Assembly: GCA_946552115.1 (NCBI GenBank)
Contig: CAMNRH010000011.1
Span: forward strand, 20,392 to 84,391
Direction: 5' to 3'
DNA: 64,000 nucleotides
From: an uncultured Lachnospiraceae bacterium
Lineage (GTDB): Bacteria; Bacillota; Clostridia; Lachnospirales; Lachnospiraceae
Shown: positions 1 to 8,803 of the stretch, piece after piece
Layout: every line of letters starts with the position of its first letter
How positions within the stretch are numbered: the stretch's first letter is position 1
Notes under the pieces: model-generated
The model's database searches: none
What the model was told of the DNA's origin: nothing
What the model saw: only the letters and a program-made list of their open reading frames with translations
Position numbers and translations under genes: made by a program

Positions 1-1012
1 TACCGTCCTCCGGCAAAATACTGTCCTCCGGCATCCGCCGCTTTTCAAATCGAATACCCTCATAGCACCGTACTGCCGTAAGTCCGTATGGAAGACTCAT
101 TCTGCGCCCCACTTGCTTTTTCAAAAGATCCTTTAGCATCTGCACATGGGGCGACTCAATATTTTTTCTGTAACCTGCCGCCTCACAAATAATACCATGG
201 AGCACATAACCTTTAAGCGCTCCGTCTATTTTCCGATAATCCTCTTCAATAAGAAGCAGTTTCCCAGACGAATCCCATACCGTACATTCCTCTTTCAAAC
301 GCGAAACTTCACGTCCGATATAACCGCTCAGCGCATGCATTTGCTCCGCCGTTTCCGCCATATGGGAAATGACCTGCTCATTTATATTTTTTTTCAAATA
401 AGGAATCACATCATTTCTGATCCGGTTTCTTGTGTATACATTCTCCTCATTTGTTTCATCTGTACAATAAGATATTCCCCATTTTTTCAGATATGATACA
501 ATTTCCTCCCGTTTCACACACAATAAAGGCCTAATCCATACGCCGGAGACCGGTGCAATGGCTCCAAGCCCTTTCAGAGCCGTCCCTCTGCACAAATTCC
601 AGAGAAGCGTTTCCGCATTATCGTTCATATGATGAGCAAGCGCAATTTTCGTTCCTTTCTGCTCCTTTAAAACCTTTTCAAACGCCGCTCTTCTAACCTC
701 GCGCCCGGCCTCCTCCTCTGTCAGTCCATGCTCTTTCGCATACAGGGGAACATTTTCCCGAAACACTGTACATAAAATCCCCTCCTGCCCGCACACACGG
801 CGCACATAAGCCTCATCTGCATCTGCACTCTCCCCCCGGATACCATGATGGACATGAACGGCATGAAGAGCAAAGCCCCACTCTTTCGCAAACCTGATAA
901 GTATGAAAAGAAGGCATATGGAATCCGCTCCTCCCGATACGCCCGCAATCACTTTATCATCCTTTGTAATCATATGATATTTTTCTATATACTGCTTTAT
1001 CCTTTCATACAT
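1..1012 (-). CDS. tilS: tRNA(Ile)-lysidine synthase TilS, C-terminus cut by window edge
   Basis: ATP-dependent enzyme that converts C34 of the CAU-anticodon tRNA-Ile to lysidine so that it reads AUA. The N-terminal PP-loop motif SGGADS is visible about 25 residues after the start, followed by the family pattern HHGIRGESADADE and LAHHMNDNAET. The reading frame stays open to base 1, so the C-terminal substrate-binding domain runs off the window. I chose ATG at 1012 because an AGAGG ribosome-binding site lies 8 bases upstream and the sequence MYERIKQYIEKYHMI fits the family start; an in-frame ATG at 1072 with a weaker GGAAAG site would add 20 residues. It is the downstream neighbour of spoIIE, the conserved Firmicute arrangement. 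Confidence 0.93.
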   Translation of the reverse strand, partial: MYERIKQYIEKYHMITKDDKVIAGVSGGADSICLLFILIRFAKEWGFALHAVHVHHGIRGESADADEAYVRRVCGQEGILCTVFRENVPLYAKEHGLTEEEAGREVRRAAFEKVLKEQKGTKIALAHHMNDNAETLLWNLCRGTALKGLGAIAPVSGVWIRPLLCVKREEIVSYLKKWGISYCTDETNEENVYTRNRIRNDVIPYLKKNINEQVISHMAETAEQMHALSGYIGREVSRLKEECTVWDSSGKLLLIEEDYRKIDGALKGYVLHGIICEAAGYRKNIESPHVQMLKDLLKKQVGRRMSLPYGLTAVRCYEGIRFEKRRMPEDSILPEDG

Positions 1013-1106
1013 CCGGAAATCCTCTGCTTTAATGCGGTTTCTTAATATGCGGTTTACTGATCCTGATAACATATTATAGAACTTTCCGGTAAAATGCAAG
1101 ACATCG

Positions 1107-2507
1107 TTAAATTTTCCATATCCCGACGACCAGAACTGTCATATCGTCTATCGGAATCTCATTAGAACACTCCAACACCTTTTCCAGAATATAATGCGAC
1201 AGCTCTTTCGGATTTTGAATATCCGGTTCTGAGATAAATCTGCTCATCAGATTATCCTGCTGCCCGGTCGGCAGCGCATCAATTACTCCGTCTGTCACCA
1301 TAACAACAAAATCACCGGACTCCAATTTCTTTGTCACCGTATCAATTTCAATGTCCTGTATCACCCCTATAGGCAGCGTCACGGAATGAATTTTTTCAAC
1401 CTCTTCTCCCCGTTTAATATAAGTCGTTGCCGCACCCGCCTTTACAAACTCACACTCTCCGCTGTACAAATCAAACAGACTCACATCAATCGTAGAAAAA
1501 CGAACCTCCTCGCGTCCGATTACCAATGCCGTATTCATAAGCTCTACCGCCGTCCTCGCCGGAAAGCCTGCATCCAAAAGCTCCTCTAAAAGCTCCACTA
1601 CCATTGTACTTTCCCGAAATGCTTCTTCACCTGCTCCCATCCCGTCCGAAAGAGCTACACCTTTCTTCCCTCCCGGAAGATCCGTCATAAGAAATGTATC
1701 TCCTGAAATCTGTTCACAGTCCTTTCCTATCTTTGCAATTCCCTGCAGCGTATGAAATCTCGCTCCCTCCACACAGCTGACCGTACAATATTCATCACCG
1801 ACAATCGGACGCTCCCCCTGCTCCGGCATCATCACACGTCCTACAATACCTCCCACCTCGGACGCCAGCTCTTTCACCGGGATTACATGCCCTTTCGGCG
1901 CCTTAATTGTAAGATGTATCTCATATTTTCCATTTGAGGTAATATAAAATACAGATGACAGCATTCTCACGCCTGATTTTCGGAGGTGATTTTTTATCTT
2001 TTTTTCCAGATGTTCATCCTCAAAAATACCTGCGTCCAACTCTCTCGTCGTATTTCGTATCGTTTTCGCAAAATTTTCCAGCTGATTGGCATAGCCCTCC
2101 CGGTTTTTCACAAGCTTGTTGCTCCATACAAGCTTTTGCTTGGCGCCCTCAAAGGTTTCAAGCGTCTCCCGAAGAAACCGGGGGGCCATAATACACTGCT
2201 TCTGAAGACGCCGCTTCAACTCCACATTAAGCTCTGCGCCGTATTCCTCTACCGCGCATAAAATCTCATACATCATATGATACGTATTCAGCCGCCTCTC
2301 CCCCAGGCAAGCCGCTTTATTCTCACAATTTTCACATACCTTTTCCGTAACGCGACGGAACATATCCTCATTTTCCTCTTTTGTAAACGTCATCCGGTAA
2401 TCCGTAAGCCTCAAAAAAATATTCGACAAGTGTCCCAGCGAATCCGCCAGCTTGTCCATCTGGATTACATATGGATTCAGAAAAATCTCTTTCTCTTTCA
2501 TATCCAT
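1107..2507 (-). CDS. spoIIE: SpoIIE-type PP2C phosphatase, short form lacking membrane domain
   Basis: Serine phosphatase related to stage II sporulation protein E, which dephosphorylates SpoIIAA and so releases sigma-F in the forespore. The PP2C/SpoIIE domain occupies roughly residues 240-466, with metal-binding motifs SDGMGAG (287-293) and TDGVID (405-410). The N-terminal half (1-230) resembles the SpoIIE regulatory segment and has a Cys cluster (C58, C61, C67). At 466 residues it is far shorter than Bacillus SpoIIE (about 820) and I see no transmembrane helices, so the ten-helix membrane domain is absent and the protein should be soluble. It lies between divIC and tilS, as in Bacillus, which supports orthology over another Rsb-type phosphatase. 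Confidence 0.85.
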   Translation of the reverse strand: MDMKEKEIFLNPYVIQMDKLADSLGHLSNIFLRLTDYRMTFTKEENEDMFRRVTEKVCENCENKAACLGERRLNTYHMMYEILCAVEEYGAELNVELKRRLQKQCIMAPRFLRETLETFEGAKQKLVWSNKLVKNREGYANQLENFAKTIRNTTRELDAGIFEDEHLEKKIKNHLRKSGVRMLSSVFYITSNGKYEIHLTIKAPKGHVIPVKELASEVGGIVGRVMMPEQGERPIVGDEYCTVSCVEGARFHTLQGIAKIGKDCEQISGDTFLMTDLPGGKKGVALSDGMGAGEEAFRESTMVVELLEELLDAGFPARTAVELMNTALVIGREEVRFSTIDVSLFDLYSGECEFVKAGAATTYIKRGEEVEKIHSVTLPIGVIQDIEIDTVTKKLESGDFVVMVTDGVIDALPTGQQDNLMSRFISEPDIQNPKELSHYILEKVLECSNEIPIDDMTVLVVGIWKI

Positions 2508-2522
2508 TCTATACTCCCTCCA

Positions 2523-2584
2523 GTTGGGGACGGGGAAAAATTAAAAAAACCCCGTCCCAGATTGAAAAAAACCTGTCCCTATTG
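2523..2584 (-). repeat. REP-like palindromic element, copy A
   Basis: Member of the dispersed element family of this window. GGGACGGGG at 2527-2535 and CCCCGTCCC at 2550-2558 form a perfect 9-bp stem around an A/T loop, followed by an ACCTGTCCC tail at 2571-2579. In the direction of transcription (minus) the GGGACAGG tail comes first and the hairpin second. It lies between the divIC terminator and the spoIIE ribosome-binding site. Confidence 0.9.
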
Positions 2585-2615
2585 AAAAAAGCTCCGGGCA
2601 TATTGCCCGAAGCTT
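2585..2615 (-). terminator. Rho-independent terminator after divIC
   Basis: On the minus strand AGCTTCGGGCA-ATA-TGCCCGGAGCT forms an 11-bp stem with one G-T pair and is followed by six T. It sits 41 bases past the divIC stop and directly abuts REP copy A. Confidence 0.8.
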
Positions 2616-2656
2616 CTCTTACGTATCTCATACCTGTTATCTCTTCACAGCTGTTT

Positions 2657-3013
2657 TTATTTGGCCCTGAAAATAATCTCATTTTCATTTACTAAGCCTA
2701 ATTTATCTTTTGCCACTTCCTCCACATACTCCTCTGTGCCTACATATTTTTCAAGCGCATCTATCTCCGCAGAACGCTCTTTCTCTTCTTCAATCTGCTT
2801 TTTCAGCTCTATCTCCTGTGCCCGATATGCCCTGTCCTTTTCACGGAGTGATATCGCATTTACGGACACCACTGCCATTAAAAGTATAATAACCGCGCCC
2901 ACTGCAAGCATACTGCGCCTATACCGACTCACATGCCGTTTCTGTCTCTTTCTGCGACTTTTGCTTCTTACATTTTTCATATTTTTACCCTTATACCGGC
3001 TCCCCGCCAACAT
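2657..3013 (-). CDS. divIC: Septum formation initiator DivIC/FtsB family
   Basis: Small bitopic division protein of the FtsL/FtsB/DivIC group. It has a strongly basic cytoplasmic N-terminus (residues 1-33, many Arg/Lys), a single membrane helix at about 34-54 (MLAVGAVIILLMAVVSV), an extracytoplasmic coiled coil at about 57-92 (heptad-like EIELKKQIEEEKERSAEIDALEK) and the typical closing segment AKDKLGLVNENEIIF. The start at 3013 has CAGGGAG upstream; an in-frame ATG 11 codons later is also possible. It lies between yabQ and spoIIE as in Bacillus subtilis. Its role in assembling the divisome and sporulation septum is inferred from the family. Confidence 0.9.
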   Translation of the reverse strand: MLAGSRYKGKNMKNVRSKSRRKRQKRHVSRYRRSMLAVGAVIILLMAVVSVNAISLREKDRAYRAQEIELKKQIEEEKERSAEIDALEKYVGTEEYVEEVAKDKLGLVNENEIIFRAK

Positions 3014-3061
3014 TTTATACTCCCTGAAACAATTTTATATTATCTTGTTTCAGGTTGTTTA

Positions 3062-3373
3062 TCAACTCTTTTTACGCAAAAAAATTCCCCAAATTTTTTC
3101 AAATTTTTTAACAAAAACAGACATTAAAACAGTTCCAATCACAACACCTAGTATAAAATGCCATCTTATTCTACCACTATTTGTTTGGTAAATTTGTATA
3201 AACAAATATATAGCGGCGCCAATCCAAAATATCATATCTTCTATTCCGATTAAAATAAGGCTGTGCTTTACAATTTCACGAAAACATCCCAGACATTTGT
3301 ATGCCAGCCTGACGCTTGCTCCCGAAAGCAGCGCCACACAAAACACGATTACTTCCTTTTCTATTCCCGGCAT
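3062..3373 (-). CDS. yabQ: Spore cortex biosynthesis protein YabQ
   Basis: Membrane protein of 103 residues with about three hydrophobic helices (about 6-24, 38-60, 69-88) and a basic C-terminal tail (KKFEKIWGIFLRKKS), the layout of YabQ, a sporulation membrane protein needed for cortex formation in Bacillus. Identification rests on size, topology and position: it starts 6 bases after the yabP stop and precedes divIC, the conserved yabP-yabQ-divIC order. Sequence identity in this family is low, so context carries much of the weight. Confidence 0.85.
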   Translation of the reverse strand: MPGIEKEVIVFCVALLSGASVRLAYKCLGCFREIVKHSLILIGIEDMIFWIGAAIYLFIQIYQTNSGRIRWHFILGVVIGTVLMSVFVKKFEKIWGIFLRKKS

Positions 3374-3379
3374 TTTCTA

Positions 3380-3667
3380 TTACCTGAACAACTTAGAAAA
3401 CAGGCTTTCGCCTCCTTGTTTTGCACTGGCATGAATATCAGAATAAGAAATACTGTCAATATTCCCGGACAAATCGACCTCTCCTTTCTCCACGCTCAGC
3501 CGGTTTACGTGAAGATCCGTCCCTTTCACCATCATCATCCCCTGTTCTGTCTCCAGTAAAATCTCATTTAAATCAAAAGAAAGCACGTCAATTACTCCTG
3601 TTACCATACTCGTTTTCCGATTATTCACAACAAGCTTATGACTCTTTCCAACTGTTCTTTCTTCCAT
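3380..3667 (-). CDS. yabP: Sporulation protein YabP
   Basis: YabP/YqfC family protein of 95 residues. The N-terminal segment (HKLVVNNRKTSMVTGVIDVLSFD) and the later GTDLHVNRLSVEKGEVDLSGNIDSISYS are typical of YabP, which is expressed during sporulation and is linked to the coat/cortex programme. I placed the start at ATG 3667 because the AAAGG ribosome-binding site lies 11 bases upstream; a GTG at 3676 lies too close to it. It is followed after 6 bases by yabQ and preceded by rqcP, so the genes are probably cotranscribed. Confidence 0.9.
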   Translation of the reverse strand: MEERTVGKSHKLVVNNRKTSMVTGVIDVLSFDLNEILLETEQGMMMVKGTDLHVNRLSVEKGEVDLSGNIDSISYSDIHASAKQGGESLFSKLFR

Positions 3668-3716
3668 ATGTATCACAACCTTTCTTAATAATCATATGAA
3701 AGGCTGCTACCTTTTA

Positions 3717-3956
3717 TTACAAATATTTAAACAAGTCTTTTGCTTCTTCTTTCTTCGTCGTCTCCTGAATATCAAGAACCTGAACCTTAACTGTCTTTGT
3801 TCCAAACTGAATCTCAATAATATCCCCTGTTTTTACTTTTACAGAAGCCTTTGCCGTTTTTCCGTTTACCAAAACGCGGCCGGCATCGCACGCTTCATTC
3901 GCGATAGTTCTCCTTTTAATCAAACGGGATACTTTCAAAAATTTATCTAATCTCAT
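3717..3956 (-). CDS. rqcP: S4-domain RNA-binding protein RqcP (YabO)
   Basis: A 79-residue protein consisting of a single S4 RNA-binding domain: MRLDKFLKVSRLIKRRTIANEACDAGRVLVNG is the signature helix-turn region, followed by a short beta barrel (TGDIIEIQFG). In Bacillus the orthologue RqcP works with RqcH to elongate alanine tails on nascent chains stuck on 60S-equivalent (50S) subunits in ribosome quality control. It lies directly upstream of yabP, the standard Firmicute position. HSP15-type heat-shock S4 proteins are the main alternative, but they are longer. Confidence 0.9.
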   Translation of the reverse strand: MRLDKFLKVSRLIKRRTIANEACDAGRVLVNGKTAKASVKVKTGDIIEIQFGTKTVKVQVLDIQETTKKEEAKDLFKYL

Positions 3957-3969
3957 ATTTCCCTCCGTT

Positions 3970-3999
3970 AAAAAAGTAGAGAGTTCAAAACCTCTCTAC
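3970..3999 (-). terminator. Rho-independent terminator after hup
   Basis: Minus-strand GTAGAGAG (3999-3992) and CTCTCTAC (3983-3976) form a perfect 8-bp stem with an 8-base loop and a run of six T (3975-3970). It lies 20 bases after the hup stop, so the abundant hup transcript can end before rqcP. Confidence 0.9.
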
Positions 4000-4019
4000 T
4001 TCGTTACTTCTTTGTATAA

Positions 4020-4295
4020 TTACTCATTAACAGCATCCTTTAATGCTTTGCCAGCCTTAAATTTGGGAGCTTTGCAAGCCGCAATCTTCATTGTTTTTCC
4101 GGTCTGTGGGTTTCTTCCTTCTCTTGCAGCCCTTGTGCTTGTCTCAAACGTACCAAATCCAACTAATTGAACCTTATGATCTTTCTTAAGTTCTGCTGTA
4201 ACTACATCAACAAAAGCTTTTAATGCTTTTTCAGAATCTTTTTTAGAAATCTCTGCCTGGCTGGCAATGGCTGCCACTAATTCTGTTTTGTTCAT
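4020..4295 (-). CDS. hup: HU family DNA-binding protein
   Basis: Histone-like nucleoid protein of 91 residues that binds and bends DNA as a dimer. It has the full family length and hallmark segments: MNKTELVAAIA at the N-terminus, GFGTFETSTRAAREGRNPQTG for the beta arm with the RNPQTG tip, and FKAGKALKDAVN at the end. It has its own strong promoter upstream and a strong terminator downstream, consistent with a highly expressed single-gene transcript. Confidence 0.97.
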   Translation of the reverse strand: MNKTELVAAIASQAEISKKDSEKALKAFVDVVTAELKKDHKVQLVGFGTFETSTRAAREGRNPQTGKTMKIAACKAPKFKAGKALKDAVNE

Positions 4296-4347
4296 GGAAT
4301 ATTTTCCTCCTCTTGTTTAAATCTCTAGACTTAATGCCTTAGTTACT

Positions 4348-4376
4348 GTTATAACTGTTTTCATATTATTTGTCAA
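4348..4376 (-). promoter_or_regulatory. Sigma-A-type promoter of hup
   Basis: Minus-strand TTGACA (4376-4371), 17-base spacer and TATAAC (4353-4348). The predicted start is about 45 bases before the hup ATG. Near-consensus for the housekeeping sigma factor. Confidence 0.8.
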
Positions 4377-4447
4377 GGCAATTTCTGTGTTTTACGCGCT
4401 TTTTACGCGCTTTTGGCCGTATTTTACAAATTTTTCCTGTTTTTCTC

Positions 4448-6184
4448 CTACAGCATTGCCTCAATCATCTCCAACACTTTTCCGCCCAGCTTTTCAGAAC
4501 GCTCGTCCGCATCTGCAAGAGAGCTTCCCTTAATTCCATAATAGAATTTTACTTTCGGCTCCGTCCCGGATGGTCTTACGCACAACCATGCGTCATCCGT
4601 AAGGTCATAATACAGCACATTCGATGCCGGAAGCCCTGTCTGCGTCTCTTCTCCCGTCTCAATATTCTTAATAATGCCAGTCTGGTAATCCCTTGCACTT
4701 AATACCTTATATTCACCAACCTCTGTCGGGGGATTTTTGCGGAATGTCTCCAAAATTTCCTGAATTTTCACGAGCCCTTCAATTCCTTTCAGTGTAACAG
4801 ATTTTATATCTTCTTTATAGTAGCCATATTTATCATACATGTCCACCATTGCATCCCACAATGTCTTTCCCTTTGTCTTATAAAATGCCGCCGCCTCACA
4901 AAGCGCCATCGTTGCCACTATTGCATCCTTATCTCTCGCATATGTACCAATCAGACAGCCATAGCTTTCCTCAAAGCCAAAGAGATAACTTCCCTTTCCG
5001 GACTGCTCAAAGCCTAAAATCTGCTGTCCGATATATTTGAAGCCGGTCAGCACCTCAATAAATCCCGCACCGTATTCCTTTGCAATCGCCTTTGCCATGT
5101 TCGAGGTAACAATAGATTTAATCAGGTAGCCATCCTCGGGAAGCCCTTCTGTAGCCTTACGCTCTTTAATCTCATAATCCGCAAGCAGACAGCCTGACAT
5201 ATTTCCGGTAAGAACCTTATACTCGCCAGATTTTGTATCCTTTACGTATACACCGAGACGGTCTGCATCCGGGTCTGTCGCCAAAATAAGATCTGCATTG
5301 ACCTCCTCAGCAAGCTTAAGTCCCAGAGTAAATGCCTCTTTAGCTTCCGGATTCGGATAAGATACTGTCGGGAAGTCGCCGTCGGGGAGCTCCTGTTCCT
5401 TTACTACATATACATTTTCAAAGCCCAGTTCTCTTAAGATACGTCTTGCCGGAATATTTCCGGTTCCGTGAAGCGGGCTGTACACGATTTTAAGCTCACT
5501 CTTCATGGCATCAATGGCATCCTGATGAATTACCTGCTTTTTAAGCTCCGCAATATAGCTGTCATCAATCGCCTCGCCAATCACCTCATACAGACCGGAA
5601 GCTTTCGCCTCCGCCTTTTCCATAGTCTTTACAGTACTGTAATCCGTAACTGCTTCCACTTCCTCCATAATTCCCTTGTCATGCGGAGGTGTAATTTGTG
5701 CTCCATCCTCCCAGTAAACCTTATATCCGTTATATTCCGGCGGATTATGGCTCGCAGTAATATTAATTCCGGCGATACAGCCAAGCTTACGCACTGCGAA
5801 AGAAAGCTCCGGCGTGGGCCTCAATGATTCAAACACATAGGCCTTAATTCCATTTGCGGCAAGACACAGCGCCGCCTCATCCGCAAATTCCGGAGACATA
5901 CAGCGAGAATCATAGGCTATTGCCACCCCTTGGCCTTTCGCATCCTTTTTTGCAATATAATTTGCAAGCCCCTGCGTAGCCTTACGTATGGTATAAATAT
6001 TCATACGGTTCGTACCAGCGCCGATAATCCCTCTAAGACCTGCGGTTCCGAACTCCAGATCTTTATAAAAACGCTCCTCAATTTCCTGTTCGTTGTCTGC
6101 GATTGCATTTAGCTCTGTTTTCGTAGCCTCATCAAAATACGGGTTATTTATCCATTCCTCATAATTCCTACGATATTCCATCAT
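4448..6184 (-). CDS. pgcA: Phospho-sugar mutase (phosphoglucomutase PgcA type)
   Basis: Alpha-D-phosphohexomutase of 578 residues interconverting glucose-6-phosphate and glucose-1-phosphate. Visible motifs: phosphoserine loop TASHNPPEYNGYK, metal-binding loop ATDPDADRLG, substrate loop GFEESYG and the C-terminal phosphate loop RPSGTEPKVKFY. The start at 6184 follows AGGAGG with a 6-base spacer; upstream in-frame codons lack a site. Glucose-1-phosphate made here would feed the GlgC/GlgD enzymes encoded 8 kb away, a link by pathway rather than operon. Phosphomannomutase activity is possible because the family is broad. Confidence 0.93.
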   Translation of the reverse strand: MMEYRRNYEEWINNPYFDEATKTELNAIADNEQEIEERFYKDLEFGTAGLRGIIGAGTNRMNIYTIRKATQGLANYIAKKDAKGQGVAIAYDSRCMSPEFADEAALCLAANGIKAYVFESLRPTPELSFAVRKLGCIAGINITASHNPPEYNGYKVYWEDGAQITPPHDKGIMEEVEAVTDYSTVKTMEKAEAKASGLYEVIGEAIDDSYIAELKKQVIHQDAIDAMKSELKIVYSPLHGTGNIPARRILRELGFENVYVVKEQELPDGDFPTVSYPNPEAKEAFTLGLKLAEEVNADLILATDPDADRLGVYVKDTKSGEYKVLTGNMSGCLLADYEIKERKATEGLPEDGYLIKSIVTSNMAKAIAKEYGAGFIEVLTGFKYIGQQILGFEQSGKGSYLFGFEESYGCLIGTYARDKDAIVATMALCEAAAFYKTKGKTLWDAMVDMYDKYGYYKEDIKSVTLKGIEGLVKIQEILETFRKNPPTEVGEYKVLSARDYQTGIIKNIETGEETQTGLPASNVLYYDLTDDAWLCVRPSGTEPKVKFYYGIKGSSLADADERSEKLGGKVLEMIEAML

Positions 6185-6228
6185 TTGGTACCTCCTGTTT
6201 TTATATACCATAATTATACAACAGGATA

Positions 6229-7230
6229 TCATAAATGAAAAGAAAATATGTTATTTAAAAATCGCTCTTTCTCCTCTGTCTGACGAATCGCTGTGTTAAT
6301 CTTCTCAATACTCTTTACAGATATCCACGCCTTGTTAGAACGGTAATAGGAATCTGCCAGCTTCCAGAACTTCTCCGGATATATAAAACGTATTTTCAAA
6401 TACTCTGTCTCTTCCTTACTAATAGGCCTTATTGCAGAATATGCATTTATCATATTGTCGCCCAGCCGCTCTTTCCATCCCTGCTTTTCCAAAACCTTAC
6501 GCAGGAAATAATATAAATCCTCCATCTGGACATCACGCCTGAAACGCTCAAAATTCGTTGTCATAAGAAACTTTGTCCCCGGAAGCTGCTCCATCAAAAT
6601 ATTATGATAATTATATTCTCCGTGAATCATATGTGAATTCTCAATACTTTCCTCATAAAGCCCGTCGTAAGCAGAGCTTTCCAACACGTGCAGCGCCGTA
6701 TCCGCCCACTGATACATCCCATCAAAATATTTTAGAAAAGCGAACTCAAACTCACCTTTCGGAGAAACTCCTCTCATAAATTTGCGCACTTTCTTCAGTT
6801 CTCGGTTATGGCGCATGTATTCTTCTTTCATCTGTCCGGCCGCCGGAGCGCTATGCTCCGTTTTTCCGCGCATCAAAAGATGAAGCTTCGCCAGATTTCC
6901 AGCAGCCTTTAAAAGCTCACCCGTCTTTCGTATATCACACTCTCGTCCGTCTGCCCAGCATTTAACCACATATCTGCTCCCATCCTCCGTAAGACTTACA
7001 TACTCCCCTTCTTTATTTTTCAAAGGAAAATCGGCCTGCATATAACCATGATTCTCAAGAGATCCATACAATTCGAGAAGTGCAGGTATTTTTGTCTTTG
7101 AAATAACTACCTCTTTCAACAAAAGAAGTCCTTTATCTGTGTCGCATAAAATAGCACCCCTTGTTTTATGGGTGCCGGACACTGCGATATCATATTGTTC
7201 TAATATACTATTTATTTCATATTCCTGCAT
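6229..7230 (-). CDS. CotS-family spore coat kinase-like protein
   Basis: A 333-residue protein of the CotS/YsxE group within the aminoglycoside phosphotransferase-like fold. Visible kinase-like features are LLLLKEV (ATP-site Lys), the catalytic-loop region SHMIHGEYNYHNILM (HGEYNYHN in place of HGDxxxxN) and the degenerate TTNFERFRRDVQMEDLYYFLRK downstream. The usual DFD metal-binding motif appears as TNFE, so catalytic activity is doubtful. Start chosen at ATG 7230 because AGGGG lies 6 bases upstream. Bacillus relatives are spore-coat or spore-associated proteins. REP copy B lies just upstream. Confidence 0.75.
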   Translation of the reverse strand: MQEYEINSILEQYDIAVSGTHKTRGAILCDTDKGLLLLKEVVISKTKIPALLELYGSLENHGYMQADFPLKNKEGEYVSLTEDGSRYVVKCWADGRECDIRKTGELLKAAGNLAKLHLLMRGKTEHSAPAAGQMKEEYMRHNRELKKVRKFMRGVSPKGEFEFAFLKYFDGMYQWADTALHVLESSAYDGLYEESIENSHMIHGEYNYHNILMEQLPGTKFLMTTNFERFRRDVQMEDLYYFLRKVLEKQGWKERLGDNMINAYSAIRPISKEETEYLKIRFIYPEKFWKLADSYYRSNKAWISVKSIEKINTAIRQTEEKERFLNNIFSFHL

Positions 7231-7297
7231 AGCAATCCCCTGCACTTTACCTTACATATTCTCTCTATCGTATGCGCGGAATACCCAAAATAGACCA

Positions 7298-7376
7298 TTG
7301 GGGACGGGGTAAAATTAAAAAAACTCCGTCCCCAATTGAATTTACCCTGTCCCTAATCAGCTTTTTCCCTGTCCCT
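7298..7376 (-). repeat. REP-like palindromic element, copy B
   Basis: Contains GGGGACGGGG (about 7300-7309) and CTCCGTCCCC (about 7324-7333) flanking an A/T loop, then two successive CCCTGTCCC tails (7345-7353 and 7368-7376). The outer tail overlaps the last codons of cca: Gly-Gln-Gly-Lys-Ser before the stop are encoded by element sequence. Confidence 0.9.
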
Positions 7377-8706
7377 CCCGCTCCAATACTTCTAATAATA
7401 TTTCTTTCTTATTCATCTCCGGTCTCTCTATTACCATTTCCAACAATTCTCTAAGCTTTTCTCCTATCTCTTTCCCCGGCTTCACACCAGCCTTTATCAA
7501 ATCATTGCCGGTTACCTCCAACGCTTTTAACGTTACACATTGTCCCGCTTCTACAATCTCATAATAGATTCTTTCAATATCATCCAAATTTCTTATTTTT
7601 TCCTCCCGCCTATACATGCTCTGTGCCAATACATCAGCGCGACGCACCTCCATATAATACGGAAACAAATCTTCTCCAATCCGACTCATAGCACGGCGGA
7701 CATTTTTCGCTTCCGCCGGCATACGATAATCATGATAAAACACCAGTCTTGATACCTTACGCAAAGTATCATTATCGAATTTAAGCCGCCGTAATACCTG
7801 TTTCGTGATTTTCTCACTTTCTATCGCATGCTTTTTAAAATGAGCCCGCCCCTTTTCGTCAATTGTTTTAAACGCCGGTTTTCCCATATCGTGAAAAAGC
7901 ATCGTAAGACGCAGTATTTTATCCGCTCTGCTATTACTCATCGCATGTATCGTATGTTCTCCCACATTGTACATATGATGAGGCGTTTCCTGTTCTGTTT
8001 CCATAAGACAATCAAATTCCGGAATAAACTCTTTTGTTATTCCAAGCTCATACGCATCCCGTATAAGTTCCGGATGTTTGGATGTCAGCATTTTTACCAA
8101 TTCTACCTGTATCCGTTCAGCGCTGATATTTTTAAGATTAGGCGCAAGACATCTCATACCACATCGAGTTTCTTTCTCAATTTCAAATTCCAATTGTGCT
8201 GCAAAACGTATACCTCTCAGAATACGAAGCGCATCCTCCGAAAAACGCTCTTTAGCATTTCCGACACAACGTATTATTTTATTGTTTAAATCCTGGATGC
8301 CTCCAAATAAATCGACAAGTCCATTTATATCGTTATACGCCATCGCATTAATCGTAAAATCCCTGCGCAGTAAATCTTCCTTTAGATTTCTTGTAAAAAC
8401 CACTTCCTTAGGGTGACGGCCATCTTCATATTTCCCGTCAATCCGATAGGTTGTCACTTCAAAGCACTCACCCCCAAGCAAGACCGTCACTGTACCATGT
8501 TCAATACCTGTATCAAATGTACGCGCAAATATCCTTTTCGTTTCCTCTGGCAAAGCAGAAGTAGTAATATCCCAATCTTCAGGAATTCTTCCAAGTATAG
8601 AATCCCTCACACAGCCGCCAACCGCATAAGTTTCATAACCATGTTCTTGAAGAATAGTAATAATTTTATTCACTTTCTCCGGCAATACAATCCTTTTATT
8701 CCCCAT
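7357..8706 (-). CDS. cca: CCA tRNA nucleotidyltransferase
   Basis: Class II nucleotidyltransferase of 449 residues that adds or repairs the 3'-CCA end of tRNA. N-terminal palm motifs: YAVGGCVRDSILGRIPEDWDI, RRDFTINAMAYN and the RILRGIRFAAQL neck. A C-terminal HD domain is visible (LFHDMGKP, then the YHDYRMP segment), as in many bacterial CCA enzymes. The C-terminus (EREGQGKS) is encoded by REP copy B. REP copy C lies between its start and the RAYT gene upstream. Confidence 0.95.
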   Translation of the reverse strand: MGNKRIVLPEKVNKIITILQEHGYETYAVGGCVRDSILGRIPEDWDITTSALPEETKRIFARTFDTGIEHGTVTVLLGGECFEVTTYRIDGKYEDGRHPKEVVFTRNLKEDLLRRDFTINAMAYNDINGLVDLFGGIQDLNNKIIRCVGNAKERFSEDALRILRGIRFAAQLEFEIEKETRCGMRCLAPNLKNISAERIQVELVKMLTSKHPELIRDAYELGITKEFIPEFDCLMETEQETPHHMYNVGEHTIHAMSNSRADKILRLTMLFHDMGKPAFKTIDEKGRAHFKKHAIESEKITKQVLRRLKFDNDTLRKVSRLVFYHDYRMPAEAKNVRRAMSRIGEDLFPYYMEVRRADVLAQSMYRREEKIRNLDDIERIYYEIVEAGQCVTLKALEVTGNDLIKAGVKPGKEIGEKLRELLEMVIERPEMNKKEILLEVLEREGQGKS

Positions 8707-8724
8707 CTCGCTTCCTCCCTCCTA

Positions 8725-8803
8725 GTTGGGGACGGGGTAAAATCAAAAAAACTCCGTCCCCAATTGAATTTACCCTGTCCCTAATTAACTTCTTCCCTGT
8801 CCC
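8725..8803 (-). repeat. REP-like palindromic element, copy C (3' flank of RAYT)
   Basis: GTTGGGGACGGGG hairpin with CTCCGTCCCC and A/T loop, followed by two CCCTGTCCC tails (8773-8781 and 8795-8803). It is nearly identical to copy B. The outer tail supplies the last codons of the RAYT gene (LGQGRS-stop). With inverted copy D it brackets the transposase gene. Confidence 0.92.

Noticed and set aside
2661..3191. A 176-codon plus-strand open frame opposite divIC and yabQ
   Set aside because: It is antisense to two conserved sporulation/division genes and has no recognisable domain or ribosome-binding site.
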